Of a stretch of DNA of 64,000 bases, positions 18,630 to 27,525 are shown one piece after another. The position numbers and the translations under genes were made by a program. Within the stretch, counting starts at the first letter, position 1. Every line of letters begins with the position of its first letter. Source of the DNA: Spirulina subsalsa FACHB-351 (GTDB lineage: Bacteria; Cyanobacteriota; Cyanobacteriia; Cyanobacteriales; Spirulinaceae); the NCBI RefSeq assembly GCF_026130165.1, contig NZ_JAIHOM010000002.1:1-64000 (forward strand). The letters run 5' to 3'. A model generated the notes under the pieces. It was not told the origin of the DNA, did no database searches, and saw nothing but the letters and a program-made list of their open reading frames with translations.

Positions 18630-19048
18630 CCACGAACCTTGATCGCCTCGCGGCAAAACACGCACAATCAATTATTACGAATACCCAAAGTCAAAAAGCG
18701 AGTGACATAGAAAATACAGTCACTAAAACCTTGGGTGTTTTACAAGAAAATGGGGTTTATGCTTGTTTCCTTTATCTCCTTGCCAAAGAAAAAGAGAATG
18801 GTAAAGTTGTTGTTTCAGAAATACTAAATCTGTTACAAGACCTGAATTTTGGATGGAATAAACCTCATGATTTGAGTCCTGATGCTGTCTTAAAACATAT
18901 TACCAATAATGTTACTCAAAATTTAGAACGCCTATTACTCACCAAAGAAACCCTAGAGCAAATGCTAATCTATGCCCGCTATGGGGCAAAAGCTCGACAG
19001 GTTGCAGAAAAATCAACCAATTCTCAGCAACAGGAGGAAACTCCGTGA
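18626..19048 (+). CDS. cmr5: Type III-B small subunit Cmr5
   Basis: 140 aa, all-helical (NLDRLAAKHAQSIITNTQ...KTLGVLQENGVYACFLYLLAKEK). This matches Cmr5/Cas11 small subunits, which line the inner filament of the complex and hold target RNA. Family length is ~120-150 aa. It overlaps cmr4 at the start and the following RAMP gene at the stop, so it is translationally coupled to both. Identification rests on position plus the weakly conserved N-terminal helix. Confidence 0.8.
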   Translation: MTTNLDRLAAKHAQSIITNTQSQKASDIENTVTKTLGVLQENGVYACFLYLLAKEKENGKVVVSEILNLLQDLNFGWNKPHDLSPDAVLKHITNNVTQNLERLLLTKETLEQMLIYARYGAKARQVAEKSTNSQQQEETP

Positions 19049-19929
19049 CTTGGATTGCCTATCGCGTTGTCTTTAAGCTAAAATCACCTCTGCATATTGG
19101 TTGTGGCAAAGTGGGGAATGTGCAACGAACTCGTCCCTACATCACCGGACGCAACCTTTGGGGTGCGCTGACCATGCGTTTAACTCGTGATGCAACAGAT
19201 GGCCCAGCGACAAATTCAAAACAGTATAAATGTTGTAGCGACAAAGTTGATCAAGAGTTAGCTTTCACTTATTTTTATCCTGCCCTTAAACCAGAAAATC
19301 AAGATTATCAAATACAGTGGCCGTGGGACAATGAAAGCTTGTTTCGTCGCCGCTTTCTGAGTAGTTATGCCAGCACCGCTCTAGTTTATCACCAACAAGC
19401 AGCAGAAGAAGGATTATTGCATGAAGTGGAGTTTAAAGGATTATTGCATGAAGTGGAGTTTATTTCTCCGCGCACCTTAGATGGTGGGCAACAGGTTTAT
19501 TTGGTGGGTTATCTGTTTCAAAAAGAAGGGTCTGATCTACCGTGGCAATTAGCTTGTCAGCGTCTACAAATGGGTGGCGAACGGGGTTATGGTTGGGGAG
19601 ATATGCGGCTAATTGAAATCAAAAAGATTACCGATGAACATGATGGCTATAATCATCGTTTGTTTGATTCAGAAAACTATACTTGGCAAGTAGAAAATAA
19701 CTCTATTGTGATTCAAGTTTCAGAAAATAGCTCCCTGTTAGCCCACACAAAAACCGAGAATGTATCAGCCCAAGGGGAGATTGAACCGTTGGTGGGACGG
19801 GAGTGGCAAGAAGCCAAAAAAGCAGGGGAGTCTGTGGCTTTTTCGGGGATGTGTTGGACTCCGGGGACGGTGGTTAATGGCTCTATGTCTTTTAAAATTA
19901 AGCGTTTAGGGGTTTGGATTGGGCATTAG
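19045..19929 (+). CDS. Cas5-group RAMP (Cmr3/Csx10-like)
   Basis: 294 aa from the GTG at 19045, with AGGAGG-like RBS (CAGGAGGAAA) and a start overlapping the cmr5 stop. The N-terminus KLKSPLHIGCGKVGNVQRTRPYITGRNLWGALTMRL is RAMP-like, and the motif LQMGGERGYGWGDMRL resembles the G-G-E-R glycine loop of the Cas5 group (Cmr3, Csx10) that binds the crRNA 5' handle. By elimination it supplies the Cmr3 role. It carries an exact in-frame 9-codon duplication (GLLHEVEFK, 19411-19437, repeated from 19438). Last gene of the operon; no CRISPR array follows before aroQ. Confidence 0.7.
   Translation: MTWIAYRVVFKLKSPLHIGCGKVGNVQRTRPYITGRNLWGALTMRLTRDATDGPATNSKQYKCCSDKVDQELAFTYFYPALKPENQDYQIQWPWDNESLFRRRFLSSYASTALVYHQQAAEEGLLHEVEFKGLLHEVEFISPRTLDGGQQVYLVGYLFQKEGSDLPWQLACQRLQMGGERGYGWGDMRLIEIKKITDEHDGYNHRLFDSENYTWQVENNSIVIQVSENSSLLAHTKTENVSAQGEIEPLVGREWQEAKKAGESVAFSGMCWTPGTVVNGSMSFKIKRLGVWIGH
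19411..19462 (+). repeat. In-frame 27-bp tandem duplication in the Cas5-group RAMP gene
   Basis: GGATTATTGCATGAAGTGGA... at 19411-19437 is repeated from 19438, identical over 25 bases, giving GLLHEVEFK-GLLHEVEF in the protein. Lack of synonymous drift points to a very recent slippage event. Confidence 0.9.
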
Positions 19930-19976
19930 ATTTAGTCTGCTTCACTGGACTGTTCAGCAAACTTATTCAATTGCTG

Positions 19977-20444
19977 TCAATTGGGACTGGCTGCGGTCTT
20001 TAAATGCTGCACTAAGGCGTGTAAACCTAAACGATAACTCTCGGCCCCAAAGCCGCTAATTTGACCAATGGCGACGGGTGCAATGTAGGAGTGATGGCGG
20101 AATTCTTCGCGACGGTAAATGTTGCTTAAATGGACTTCTACGGTGGGTAGTTGAACGGCTAACAAGGCATCTCGTAGGGCGACGCTGGTATGGGTATAAG
20201 CCCCCGGGTTGATGAGAATGCCGGAATATTGGCCGAGGGCGGATTGAATGGCATCGACTAAGGAGCCTTCGTGATTGGATTGATAAGGGGTAAGGGTGAC
20301 ACCTAATGCCTCGGCTTCTTGCTGCAATAACTCGTTGATTTTGGCTAGGGTCAGTTGACCGTAAATGCCCGGTTCTCGTTGACCCAATAGGTTTAAGTTC
20401 GGCCCGTGCAGAGTTAAAATGCTTAACGGGGATTCTGTCATCAT
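19977..20444 (-). CDS. aroQ: 3-dehydroquinate dehydratase, type II
   Basis: 155 aa from the ATG at 20444 (or 20441). The open frame extends to a TTG at 20486, but that would add a non-conserved leader. Third step of the shikimate pathway. Visible: [21 protein letters not shown] (catalytic Tyr region), [31 protein letters not shown] and [32 protein letters not shown]. Length fits the type II family (~150 aa). It is convergent with the CRISPR operon, only ~48 bp apart, so the operon's terminator must lie in that short gap or be absent. Confidence 0.95.
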   Translation of the reverse strand: MMTESPLSILTLHGPNLNLLGQREPGIYGQLTLAKINELLQQEAEALGVTLTPYQSNHEGSLVDAIQSALGQYSGILINPGAYTHTSVALRDALLAVQLPTVEVHLSNIYRREEFRHHSYIAPVAIGQISGFGAESYRLGLHALVQHLKTAASPN

Positions 20445-20726
20445 CAGAAGGGGTGATTTGGCACGGAAAAGAAACGGCTCACTCAAAATGACCCAAGCAA
20501 AACTATAGCCGTTCTGTTTGAGTCAGTCAGCCAGTAGATTGGAACTCTCTTGATTTCCAAGACAAATACAATCGGAGTCCACAAGTTAAAAGAAGGTGCA
20601 AGGCAGAAAAAAATCTACCAGAAAAAATCTAACCTCTTGCTTCACTTGGGTTGCAATTGACTTGCACTAGCGAGGATCACCGAGAAATTTAACCCAGAAT
20701 AGGGGGTTATGGGTGCTGGGTTGGGG

Positions 20727-20870
20727 TTATCTGTGCCGAGGTCGCCGAGGCTCGTTAACAGGAATCGGAATTAACTCAGGTTCTGGTTCTGCTTCAGGGC
20801 CTAATAAAGATTCGATGAGGCGGCGCGCCCACTCTCTAATCTTTTCTAAAACCTTTTCTACATAGTCCAT
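20727..20870 (-). CDS. Small basic/acidic protein, 47 aa
   Basis: Starts MDYVEKVLEKIREWARRLIE and continues into an acidic-proline stretch (GPEAEPEPELIPIPV) and a basic end (NEPRRPRHR). A CAGGAG sequence 11 nt upstream of the ATG and the amphipathic first helix suggest a real gene. It looks like a cyanobacterial small protein but I cannot name a family. It is alone in the ~620-bp gap between aroQ and cinA; the rest of that gap shows nothing recognisable. Confidence 0.55.
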   Translation of the reverse strand: MDYVEKVLEKIREWARRLIESLLGPEAEPEPELIPIPVNEPRRPRHR

Positions 20871-21061
20871 TGAAAAGAATGCTCCTGTAAGACTAACTTA
20901 TCATTAGCTACTCCCACCAGCTAGATGGGCGGGATTCTCAAAAGAATCGGCACAACTACCACAGAAAGTAATTGTATAGATTCCTTACCGAGCTTAGTCT
21001 GCTTACTTTCTAGCATAGCACAGCTAAAAAAAAATCGAACCCAATGACTAGGAGATTAGAC

Positions 21062-22318
21062 TTAGGAGGGGGAATCTAGTAATTTTCGGCGGAGACGGTC
21101 AAGGGCGTTACAGGCGCTCATGTAGCGAATGGTGGCGCGATCGCGTTCCTGACCAAAACGATACTCAAAGATATCCACCGTTTGGTTGGGGGCCGCCAAC
21201 CCAATATAAACTAACCCCACTGGTTTATGATCACTTCCCCCCCCGGGGCCGGCAATGCCTGTAATGCTTAAACTCCAGTCGCTGCCCAGTTGTTTCTGCA
21301 CGCCGAGGGCCATTTGTTTAGCGACGGGTTCACTGACGGCCCCGAGTTGGTTCAAGAGTTCAGGACTCACCCCTAAAAGCTGGGTTTTAACGGTGTTGGC
21401 GTAGCTAATCACGCCCCCCTGAAAGTAGTCAGAACTGCCCGCGACTTGGGTTAACATTTCTCCTAGACCGCCTCCGGTGCAAGATTCAGCGACTGAGAGA
21501 GTTTGCTGGCGATCGCGCAATAATTCTCCCACCACCGTGGCTAAGGTTTGCTCATCATGGCCAAAATAATCCGCTCCCGCAATGGCTTGAATTTGGGCGG
21601 CAATAGGTTCAATCAATCGAATGGCTTCCCCTTCCGAGGGAGCCTTAGCGGATACCCGTAAGCGCACTTCTCCGGCCGACGCATAGGGGGCGACGGTGGG
21701 ATTAGGGGAGTCAAAGAAATCCGCCACTTTCGTCGCTAAAGTAGACTCACCAATGCCCCAAAACCTCAATAAACGACTATGAATAATCTGTTTACCCCAA
21801 CCTTGGGCTTGTAAAAAGGGAACCGCCGTTTCCTGCCACATACGGCGCATTTCCGACGGCACCCCCGGAAAGGTGAGGAGAGTTAAATCCGGTTTAGGTT
21901 GCCAAATCATACCTGGTGCGGTGCCACTGGGATTAGGTAACACGGCCGCCCCTTGGGGGAGGAGGGCTTGCTTGCGATTGTTGGGGGTCATTTCCCGCCG
22001 TCGCATGGCAAATTTTTCCGTAATATCTTGTAAGACTTCGGGATGTTCGATTAAAGGGGTGTGGAAAAACTCGGCAATGGTTTCCGTGGTCAAATCATCG
22101 GGGGTGGGGCCCAGGCCTCCGGTGAAGATCAAAATCGAGGAACGGGCGATCGCCATTTCCAAAACCTGATGAATGCGCCCCGGATTATCCCCCACCACGC
22201 TTTGATAGTAGTGAGGAATGCCCAAACGCGCCAACTCCTTGGCTAAATACTGGGCATTACTGTTGAGAATATCCCCCAGCAATAATTCGGTTCCCACACA
22301 AATAATTTCTGCACTCAT
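21062..22318 (-). CDS. cinA: CinA-like protein (NMN deamidase / ADP-ribose pyrophosphatase type)
   Basis: 418 aa from the ATG at 22318 (MSAEIICVGTELLLGDILNSN). A GTG four codons earlier is possible. N-terminal MoCF/COG1058 domain with FTGGLGPTPDDLTTE, and C-terminal CinA amidohydrolase domain with SVAESCTGGGLGEMLTQVAGSS, GVISYANTVK and TGIAGPGGGSDHKPVGLVYIG. The family recycles pyridine nucleotides, and its name comes from competence induction. It starts 15 bp after the end of the upstream transferase gene, so the two are probably co-transcribed. Confidence 0.93.
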   Translation of the reverse strand: MSAEIICVGTELLLGDILNSNAQYLAKELARLGIPHYYQSVVGDNPGRIHQVLEMAIARSSILIFTGGLGPTPDDLTTETIAEFFHTPLIEHPEVLQDITEKFAMRRREMTPNNRKQALLPQGAAVLPNPSGTAPGMIWQPKPDLTLLTFPGVPSEMRRMWQETAVPFLQAQGWGKQIIHSRLLRFWGIGESTLATKVADFFDSPNPTVAPYASAGEVRLRVSAKAPSEGEAIRLIEPIAAQIQAIAGADYFGHDEQTLATVVGELLRDRQQTLSVAESCTGGGLGEMLTQVAGSSDYFQGGVISYANTVKTQLLGVSPELLNQLGAVSEPVAKQMALGVQKQLGSDWSLSITGIAGPGGGSDHKPVGLVYIGLAAPNQTVDIFEYRFGQERDRATIRYMSACNALDRLRRKLLDSPS

Positions 22319-22333
22319 ACCCTTTCTCACCCT

Positions 22334-23386
22334 TTAAGACCGACTTGCCCGAGTATTGCGCCAAACCTGCCACCCCACATAGGCTAATAATGCTGTTGCG
22401 CCCATCGCATAGGCTTCCCCACTGGGAATCCCAGAGAAGGCGAGGGCTAAACTGCCCACCCACAGAGTCAGACAGTAAATAAACAAAACCGTTAAACGTT
22501 GGGAAATCCCGGCATTGAGCAAACGATGGTGCAGATGTCGATTATCGGACAAAAAGGGCGATTTTCCCTGACTAATGCGGGAGATAATCACCGCCGACAT
22601 ATCCAAAATCGGCACCGCTAAAATCAAATAGGGCAGCACTACCGCCGTCACGGCCGTGGTTTTGACCAAACCAATCACCCCCACCCCAGCCAGGACAAAG
22701 CCCATAAAATAGGCCCCCCCATCGCCCATAAAAATCTGAGCGGGGTTGAAGTTATAGCGCAGAAAGCCTAAAGCTCCCCCCGCTAGGGCAGCCGCAATCA
22801 ATGCCGCCGCCGACTGCTGCATAAACAGGGATACCACCAACATCACCACCGCCGCAATCCCGGAGACTCCGGCGGCTAACCCATCTAGGCCATCAATCCA
22901 GTTAATGGCATTGGCCATTCCCACTAACCAAATCACCGTCACGGGTAAACTGAGCCAACCAATCTGGACTAACCCATCAAAGGGAATGGAGAGAAAATCA
23001 ATTTGAACTCCCAACACCCAGGCTACAGTTGCCACTACCACCTGCATCAGTAAGCGAGGCCCGGGACCGAGACTGAATAAATCATCCGTCAGTCCAATTA
23101 AGAAAAAACCAACACCCCCGACAATCAGGCCGATGATATCTCCTTTGTCTTGGGGGAGAACTTCAAACCCCCCTAAAAGCCAAACCAAACATAGGGCTAC
23201 CGCCGTCCCCGTAAAAATGGCAATGCCCCCTAAGCGAACCATTGGCCGCTCATGGACTTTCCGTTCTTCGTTGGGGTGGTCAACGTGACCGCGTTTTAGC
23301 CCAATGGTTTTGACGACTGGTGTACTCCATAGGACAACAATCGCAGAAACAAGGAAGGCAATCAAATGATACAGATGGAGAGGCAT
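22334..23386 (-). CDS. Undecaprenyl-phosphate GlcNAc-1-phosphate transferase family (WecA/MraY-like)
   Basis: 350 aa from the ATG at 23386; a longer frame starts at a TTG. Polytopic membrane enzyme with ~10-11 hydrophobic segments. The family motifs are present: LKRGHVDHPNEERKVHERPMVRLGG, the Mg-binding GLTDDLFSL, AINWIDGLDGLAAGVSGI, FMGDGGAYFMGF and the HLHHRLLNAG loop. It transfers a sugar phosphate to a lipid carrier to begin cell-surface polysaccharide synthesis. WecA-type rather than MraY is favoured by the HLHHRL motif. Next to cinA. Confidence 0.9.
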   Translation of the reverse strand: MPLHLYHLIAFLVSAIVVLWSTPVVKTIGLKRGHVDHPNEERKVHERPMVRLGGIAIFTGTAVALCLVWLLGGFEVLPQDKGDIIGLIVGGVGFFLIGLTDDLFSLGPGPRLLMQVVVATVAWVLGVQIDFLSIPFDGLVQIGWLSLPVTVIWLVGMANAINWIDGLDGLAAGVSGIAAVVMLVVSLFMQQSAAALIAAALAGGALGFLRYNFNPAQIFMGDGGAYFMGFVLAGVGVIGLVKTTAVTAVVLPYLILAVPILDMSAVIISRISQGKSPFLSDNRHLHHRLLNAGISQRLTVLFIYCLTLWVGSLALAFSGIPSGEAYAMGATALLAYVGWQVWRNTRASRS

Positions 23387-23525
23387 CTGGATTGTACACC
23401 TAATGGGATCAGGCAAAGTCTACAATAAATTCCCCTCCTTAGCCTAGAGTAATCCGGTAAATTTGTTACTTTTTTGGGATAGCTTGGAGGGTTAAGGAGG
23501 GGCAAAGTCAGGAGTTTAGGGGAGT

Positions 23526-24809
23526 TTAAGCTAAAGCAGGTACGGGAATCCGTAAATGATCATAGAGGGGGAAGCGATCGCACAGCGCCCCCACCCGACG
23601 GCGACAATCTTCGGCCACCGTCTCATCGTCAGGATTCAACAGCCGATCGGCGATAATATTGGCAATCTCGGTAAATTCCGCCTCAGCCATCCCCCGGGTG
23701 GTCATAGCCGGAGAACCTAAGCGTAACCCACTGGTGACAAAAGGAGATTCGGGGTCAAAGGGAACGGTGTTTTTATTGGCCGTGATGCGCACCCCACTGA
23801 CTAACTGATCCGCCCGTTTCCCGGTCATGCCAATGGAACGCAGGTCTACTAACATCAAATGGTTATCGGTGCCCCCGGAGACGATTTTAAAGCCCCGTTG
23901 GACTAACCCGGCCGCGAGGGCTTGGGCATTGGCAATCACCTGACCGGAATAGGTCTTAAATTCGGGTTTGAGGGCTTCTCCAAAAGCAACCGCTTTGGCG
24001 GCGATAACGTGTTCTAGTGGGCCGCCTTGGGTGCCGGGGAATACGGCTTTATTTAGTTTTTTGCCTAACTCTTCATCTCCGGTGAGGATTAAGCCTCCCC
24101 GTGGGCCTCGGAGGGTTTTGTGGGTGGTGGTGGTGACGACATGACAATGGGGGATGGGGTTGGGGTGGTGTCCGGTGGCGACTAACCCCGCAATGTGGGC
24201 AATATCGGCCATTAAATAGGCCCCAACTTCATCAGCAATTTCCCGGAACTTGGCAAAGTCAATGATCCGGGGATAGGCGGAATAACCGCAGATGATTAAC
24301 TTGGGTTGTTCTTTTTTGGCGATCGCCCGAATACTCTCATAATCTAACTGTTCGGTTTCAGGACTCACCCCATACTGCACCACCCGGAACCATTTCCCCG
24401 ACACATTCACCGGGGACCCGTGGGTTAAATGCCCCCCGTGGGACAAGTCCATCCCCATAATGGTGTCACCGGGGTTTAACAGGGTCAGGAACACCGCAAA
24501 ATTAGCTTGAGCGCCGGAGTGGGGCTGAACATTAGCACTGGCAGCCCCAAATAGTTCTTTAGCCCGGTCAATGGCTAACTGTTCCACTTGGTCAATAAAT
24601 TCACAGCCGCCATAGTAGCGTTTCCCGGGTAGACCTTCGGCATACTTGTTGGTTAAGACGGAACCTTGTGCTGCGAGGACAGCCGCCGAAGTAAAGTTTT
24701 CACTGGCAATTAATTCTAGGTGATCCCGTTGGCGTTGGAGTTCTAGATTCAGAATTTCAGCTACCCGAGGATCACTTTCAGCTAAGAAATCTAAATTGGT
24801 TCTGCTCAT
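23526..24809 (-). CDS. glyA: Serine hydroxymethyltransferase
   Basis: 427 aa from the ATG at 24809 ([20 protein letters not shown]). The frame is open 13 codons further but the extra residues are atypical. PLP-dependent interconversion of serine and glycine with tetrahydrofolate. Visible: [60 protein letters not shown], the PLP lysine in [16 protein letters not shown], and [19 protein letters not shown]. Single gene. Confidence 0.97.
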   Translation of the reverse strand: MSRTNLDFLAESDPRVAEILNLELQRQRDHLELIASENFTSAAVLAAQGSVLTNKYAEGLPGKRYYGGCEFIDQVEQLAIDRAKELFGAASANVQPHSGAQANFAVFLTLLNPGDTIMGMDLSHGGHLTHGSPVNVSGKWFRVVQYGVSPETEQLDYESIRAIAKKEQPKLIICGYSAYPRIIDFAKFREIADEVGAYLMADIAHIAGLVATGHHPNPIPHCHVVTTTTHKTLRGPRGGLILTGDEELGKKLNKAVFPGTQGGPLEHVIAAKAVAFGEALKPEFKTYSGQVIANAQALAAGLVQRGFKIVSGGTDNHLMLVDLRSIGMTGKRADQLVSGVRITANKNTVPFDPESPFVTSGLRLGSPAMTTRGMAEAEFTEIANIIADRLLNPDDETVAEDCRRRVGALCDRFPLYDHLRIPVPALA

Positions 24810-24933
24810 AGTTGCTTTTGACTTAAGGTTTATTGAGAGCGCCGACATGACGACTCGCCCCCAAGGGACTATAGTGGGAACTTTTCATCATAACGCTCTT
24901 AGGGGTCTATCTGGGATTTGCTTAGAGTATTTT

Positions 24934-25114
24934 TAGGGCTTGCTGAGATGGTCTGCTTGTAGGAGAGTCAGGGAGCAGGGGAGCAGGGGAGCAGGGGAGC
25001 AGGGGAGCAGGGGAGCGGGGGAGCAGGGGAATTGATAATTATTACCTATCACCTATTCCCTATTCCCTATTACCCATTCCCTAGCCCCACGAGTAGAGTT
25101 ATTCAGCCAGCCCA
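24934..25114. mobile_element. Second MITE-like element with TAGGGCTTGCTGA ends
   Basis: The left end TAGGGCTTGCTGAGAT (24934) pairs with an inverted right end TTATTCAGCCAGCCCA (25099-25114). The interior has GGGGAGCAGGGGAGCAGG runs and CTATTCCCTATT runs. The right half, CTAGCCCCACGAGTAGAG, is an inverted copy of part of the 4.2-kb element, showing they are one family. It occupies most of the gap between glyA and the rhomboid gene; the remaining ~120 bp show nothing. Confidence 0.65.
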
Positions 25115-25146
25115 CGTAAGCTTAAATTGTCAAAATTGGAGCGGGT

Positions 25147-26706
25147 CTAACGCTTAGGCAATAATAGAGTGCCTATTATAAATCCAAAGCCTAAGCCTAA
25201 AGCATGGGCGAGAAAACTCACCTCGGGGATATAAAGATCAAAGGAAGTTTGTAGGGCAATAATAACTAAAAACCAACAGAGGCGCTTGGCGGCGATGTGG
25301 CTTTTTTCTCGCAGCCAACCTTGCAGGAGAATGGCAACAATGGCCCCTAAAATGCCCATAATAGCCGCCGAAGCTCCCACGAGGCGCTGTTCTGGGTTGC
25401 CGAAGATCAGGGCGATCGCACTAAAGGCCGTCATAGCCCCAATTCCCGCGCCAAAGTAGGTGATACAGTACCGCTCAAACCCTAAACGCAATTCCGCAAA
25501 GGGGCCGAGAATATATAACCCAATCAGATTGGTCAATAAGTGCAGAACGCCGTAGTGGAGGAAATTGGCCGCCACCAAACGCCATACCTCCCCCGCCCAG
25601 ACTTGACTGGGGATTAACGCCCCCATGCGGTCTAGGGTGAGGGGGTTGGTACTGCCCCCGAGGCGGATTTCGAGGGCAAAAACTAGACAATTGAGGGCGA
25701 TTAAAATATAAGTCCCGTGGGCTTTACGAGGAGTAATCAAGAGGGGTTGACCATAACGGACTTCTTGGCGCACTTCGGTTTTAATGCGCCATAACATTTC
25801 CCAAGAGGCCCCCGTCAGGACTTCTCGGGGATTGGCCAGGGGGTGACGGGTGCGCCAGGCGATCGCATGATTTAACACCGTATTCGGGCAATCATCCCGC
25901 AATTGCCCCAGTTGATTCGGGACGGGGTGATTGGGTTTTGTCGCCATTTGAGCGGTTAAGCGCCAAAAGGTCTTGACTTTCGGCGAGAGAGTCGCCAAGG
26001 AACTCCCCAGAAGACAGGCCACATCTTCCGTTTGCCCACAAAAAGCCAAGGCAAAGAGCCAAGCCAAATATAAGGGAATCGGTTGCCCCTGTTTGCGCAA
26101 ATGGCGTTCATAGCGTTCTATAGTCCAGAGCAAACCATTCAGATCCCCCATTTCCCCCAAAGCGCGTAAATAGTAGGTGACCAAATAAGGATCTTGAATC
26201 AGTAAACTTTCAGGAATGGTGTGTTGAATCCACTGGAGTAGCTCCTGCCAGCGCGCTCTCATCAAGAATAACAACGCGGTAGCATTGCGCCCGATCGGAG
26301 TTTCTACCTTCTCGTAGGGGTGCAAATTCTTGAGAGCTTGGGTCATTTTGCCCTGTTGCCCCATTTCCAAGGCTTCTAAGATAATTGGCTGTTCTAACCA
26401 ACCATCGGCGGGATGCAGCCAGCGTAAATAGGCCGCCAAGCGCCGCGCATCCCGGTATCGTTCTTGATAAATCAGTTTATTGACTTTGGCAAAACCCACC
26501 AGAGGCACGAGGAGAAAGACCGCCCACAGACTCCCGCCAATAATCCCCGCTAGATTAGGCGCAAGGTAGAATAGGCCACTGGTGACACCCAAAATTGAAC
26601 CCGAGACGAAACTCCACCCTCTATGTTGATTGGAATAGATGGTGCGAATCATCAGGGAAAAACAGGAAAGAAAAACTGTCCAGAGCAGGATTTGATTGAG
26701 AGTCAT
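25147..26706 (-). CDS. Rhomboid family intramembrane serine protease with helical N-terminal extension
   Basis: 519 aa from the ATG at 26706; a TTG lies 4 codons upstream. The N-terminus has two to three membrane segments. Residues ~80-320 form a soluble helical, TPR-like region, and a rhomboid core fills ~340-519. Core motifs: NFLHYGVLHLLTNLIGLYILG (loop 1 and H-x-x-x-N), the catalytic serine in VGASAAIMG, and the general-base histidine in LAHALGLGFGFIIG. The usual GxSG is GASA here, with the serine kept. Substrates unknown. Standard rhomboids are ~200 aa, so the N-terminal half is an addition seen in cyanobacteria. Confidence 0.85.
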   Translation of the reverse strand: MTLNQILLWTVFLSCFSLMIRTIYSNQHRGWSFVSGSILGVTSGLFYLAPNLAGIIGGSLWAVFLLVPLVGFAKVNKLIYQERYRDARRLAAYLRWLHPADGWLEQPIILEALEMGQQGKMTQALKNLHPYEKVETPIGRNATALLFLMRARWQELLQWIQHTIPESLLIQDPYLVTYYLRALGEMGDLNGLLWTIERYERHLRKQGQPIPLYLAWLFALAFCGQTEDVACLLGSSLATLSPKVKTFWRLTAQMATKPNHPVPNQLGQLRDDCPNTVLNHAIAWRTRHPLANPREVLTGASWEMLWRIKTEVRQEVRYGQPLLITPRKAHGTYILIALNCLVFALEIRLGGSTNPLTLDRMGALIPSQVWAGEVWRLVAANFLHYGVLHLLTNLIGLYILGPFAELRLGFERYCITYFGAGIGAMTAFSAIALIFGNPEQRLVGASAAIMGILGAIVAILLQGWLREKSHIAAKRLCWFLVIIALQTSFDLYIPEVSFLAHALGLGFGFIIGTLLLPKR

Positions 26707-26790
26707 AGCCCAAGGCAAGGGATGGCGTGGCTAATCAAAAAGCAGGATCTTAAAGGAGTTTTGGTAGAGTCCCTAAACTGTTATAAACCG

Positions 26791-27306
26791 TTAAAATTCC
26801 AAGGCGCTCAATTTGACGCGAATTTCTTCCACTCGTTGGCGATTTACTCCTAAATCAGATTCTCCCAAACGGGAGGCCGAGCGCACATCTACCCATTTTT
26901 GCTCCGGATTGAGGACAAATTCTACATCATCCACAAATCCCATCCACCGACTACTAAATTGGGCGTAAAGATAACGATCGGTGCGGGTAATAATACGGGT
27001 TCGGTCTATTTGCTTGACAACTTGCTCAATTTGTGGTACGGCTTGCTCAGGATTGCCCGAAACCGTGAGGGGGGGAATGGCTTGACTGGGGAGGGTGCTT
27101 TGACTGTTGACACAGTTGGGAGTGGGGGGGCAAGGGGCTAATTGTCCCGCTTCTACCCCCAAGTTAGCCGGGCGGCTGCCTGCGAAGAGGGTAGGGCGTT
27201 CTGGGGCAAGGAGACGCATTCCCACCCAGCCCAGAATGAACACAAGGGCGGCAATTAAGAAAATACGACTGGGGGAGACTTTGCGGGTGGTTTGAGTGTT
27301 GGTCAT
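26791..27306 (-). CDS. DUF1499 domain protein
   Basis: 171 aa. One N-terminal membrane anchor (IFLIAALVFILGWVGMRLL) and a periplasmic or lumenal DUF1499 domain with the conserved CPPTPNCVNSQ opening, IITRTDRYLYAQFSSRWMGFVDDVEFVL, and VDVRSASRLGESDLGVNRQRVEEIR. This family is widespread in cyanobacteria and plastid-bearing organisms with no established function. The final SASRxGxxDxGxNRxRVexIR motif is diagnostic. Confidence 0.88.
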   Translation of the reverse strand: MTNTQTTRKVSPSRIFLIAALVFILGWVGMRLLAPERPTLFAGSRPANLGVEAGQLAPCPPTPNCVNSQSTLPSQAIPPLTVSGNPEQAVPQIEQVVKQIDRTRIITRTDRYLYAQFSSRWMGFVDDVEFVLNPEQKWVDVRSASRLGESDLGVNRQRVEEIRVKLSALEF

Positions 27307-27460
27307 AGTCAGGAGTAAAGGAGAAATTCTGCTACAATGGGCGCGGGAGTGATACCCTTTCCTTAGAATACCCTAATTGTCTCAGTGGTGGTTGCTAGGG
27401 GCAGGGGGAAGGCAAAGCCATCTGGATTATAGCTTGAGGGGTTTGGAGAGTCGGGGAACA

Positions 27461-27495
27461 AAGAATCCCACGCGCTTTAGCCGTGGGAGTTTCAA
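27461..27495 (+). mobile_element. Solo IS200/IS605 right-end hairpin
   Basis: AAGAATCCCACG-CGCTTTAGC-CGTGGGAGTTTCAA forms a stem of CCCACG/CGTGGG. It matches the end sequence beside the TnpB remnant at 5.8 kb in the bases flanking the stem (AAGAATCCC...GGGAGT.TCAA). No tnpA or tnpB is present here, so it is an orphan end ~30 bp upstream of ecfT. It may keep a guide-RNA-like scaffold in the preceding ~80 bp. Confidence 0.6.
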
Positions 27496-27525
27496 TGATT
27501 GTGTTTCTAATTGTGCTAACTTGCG

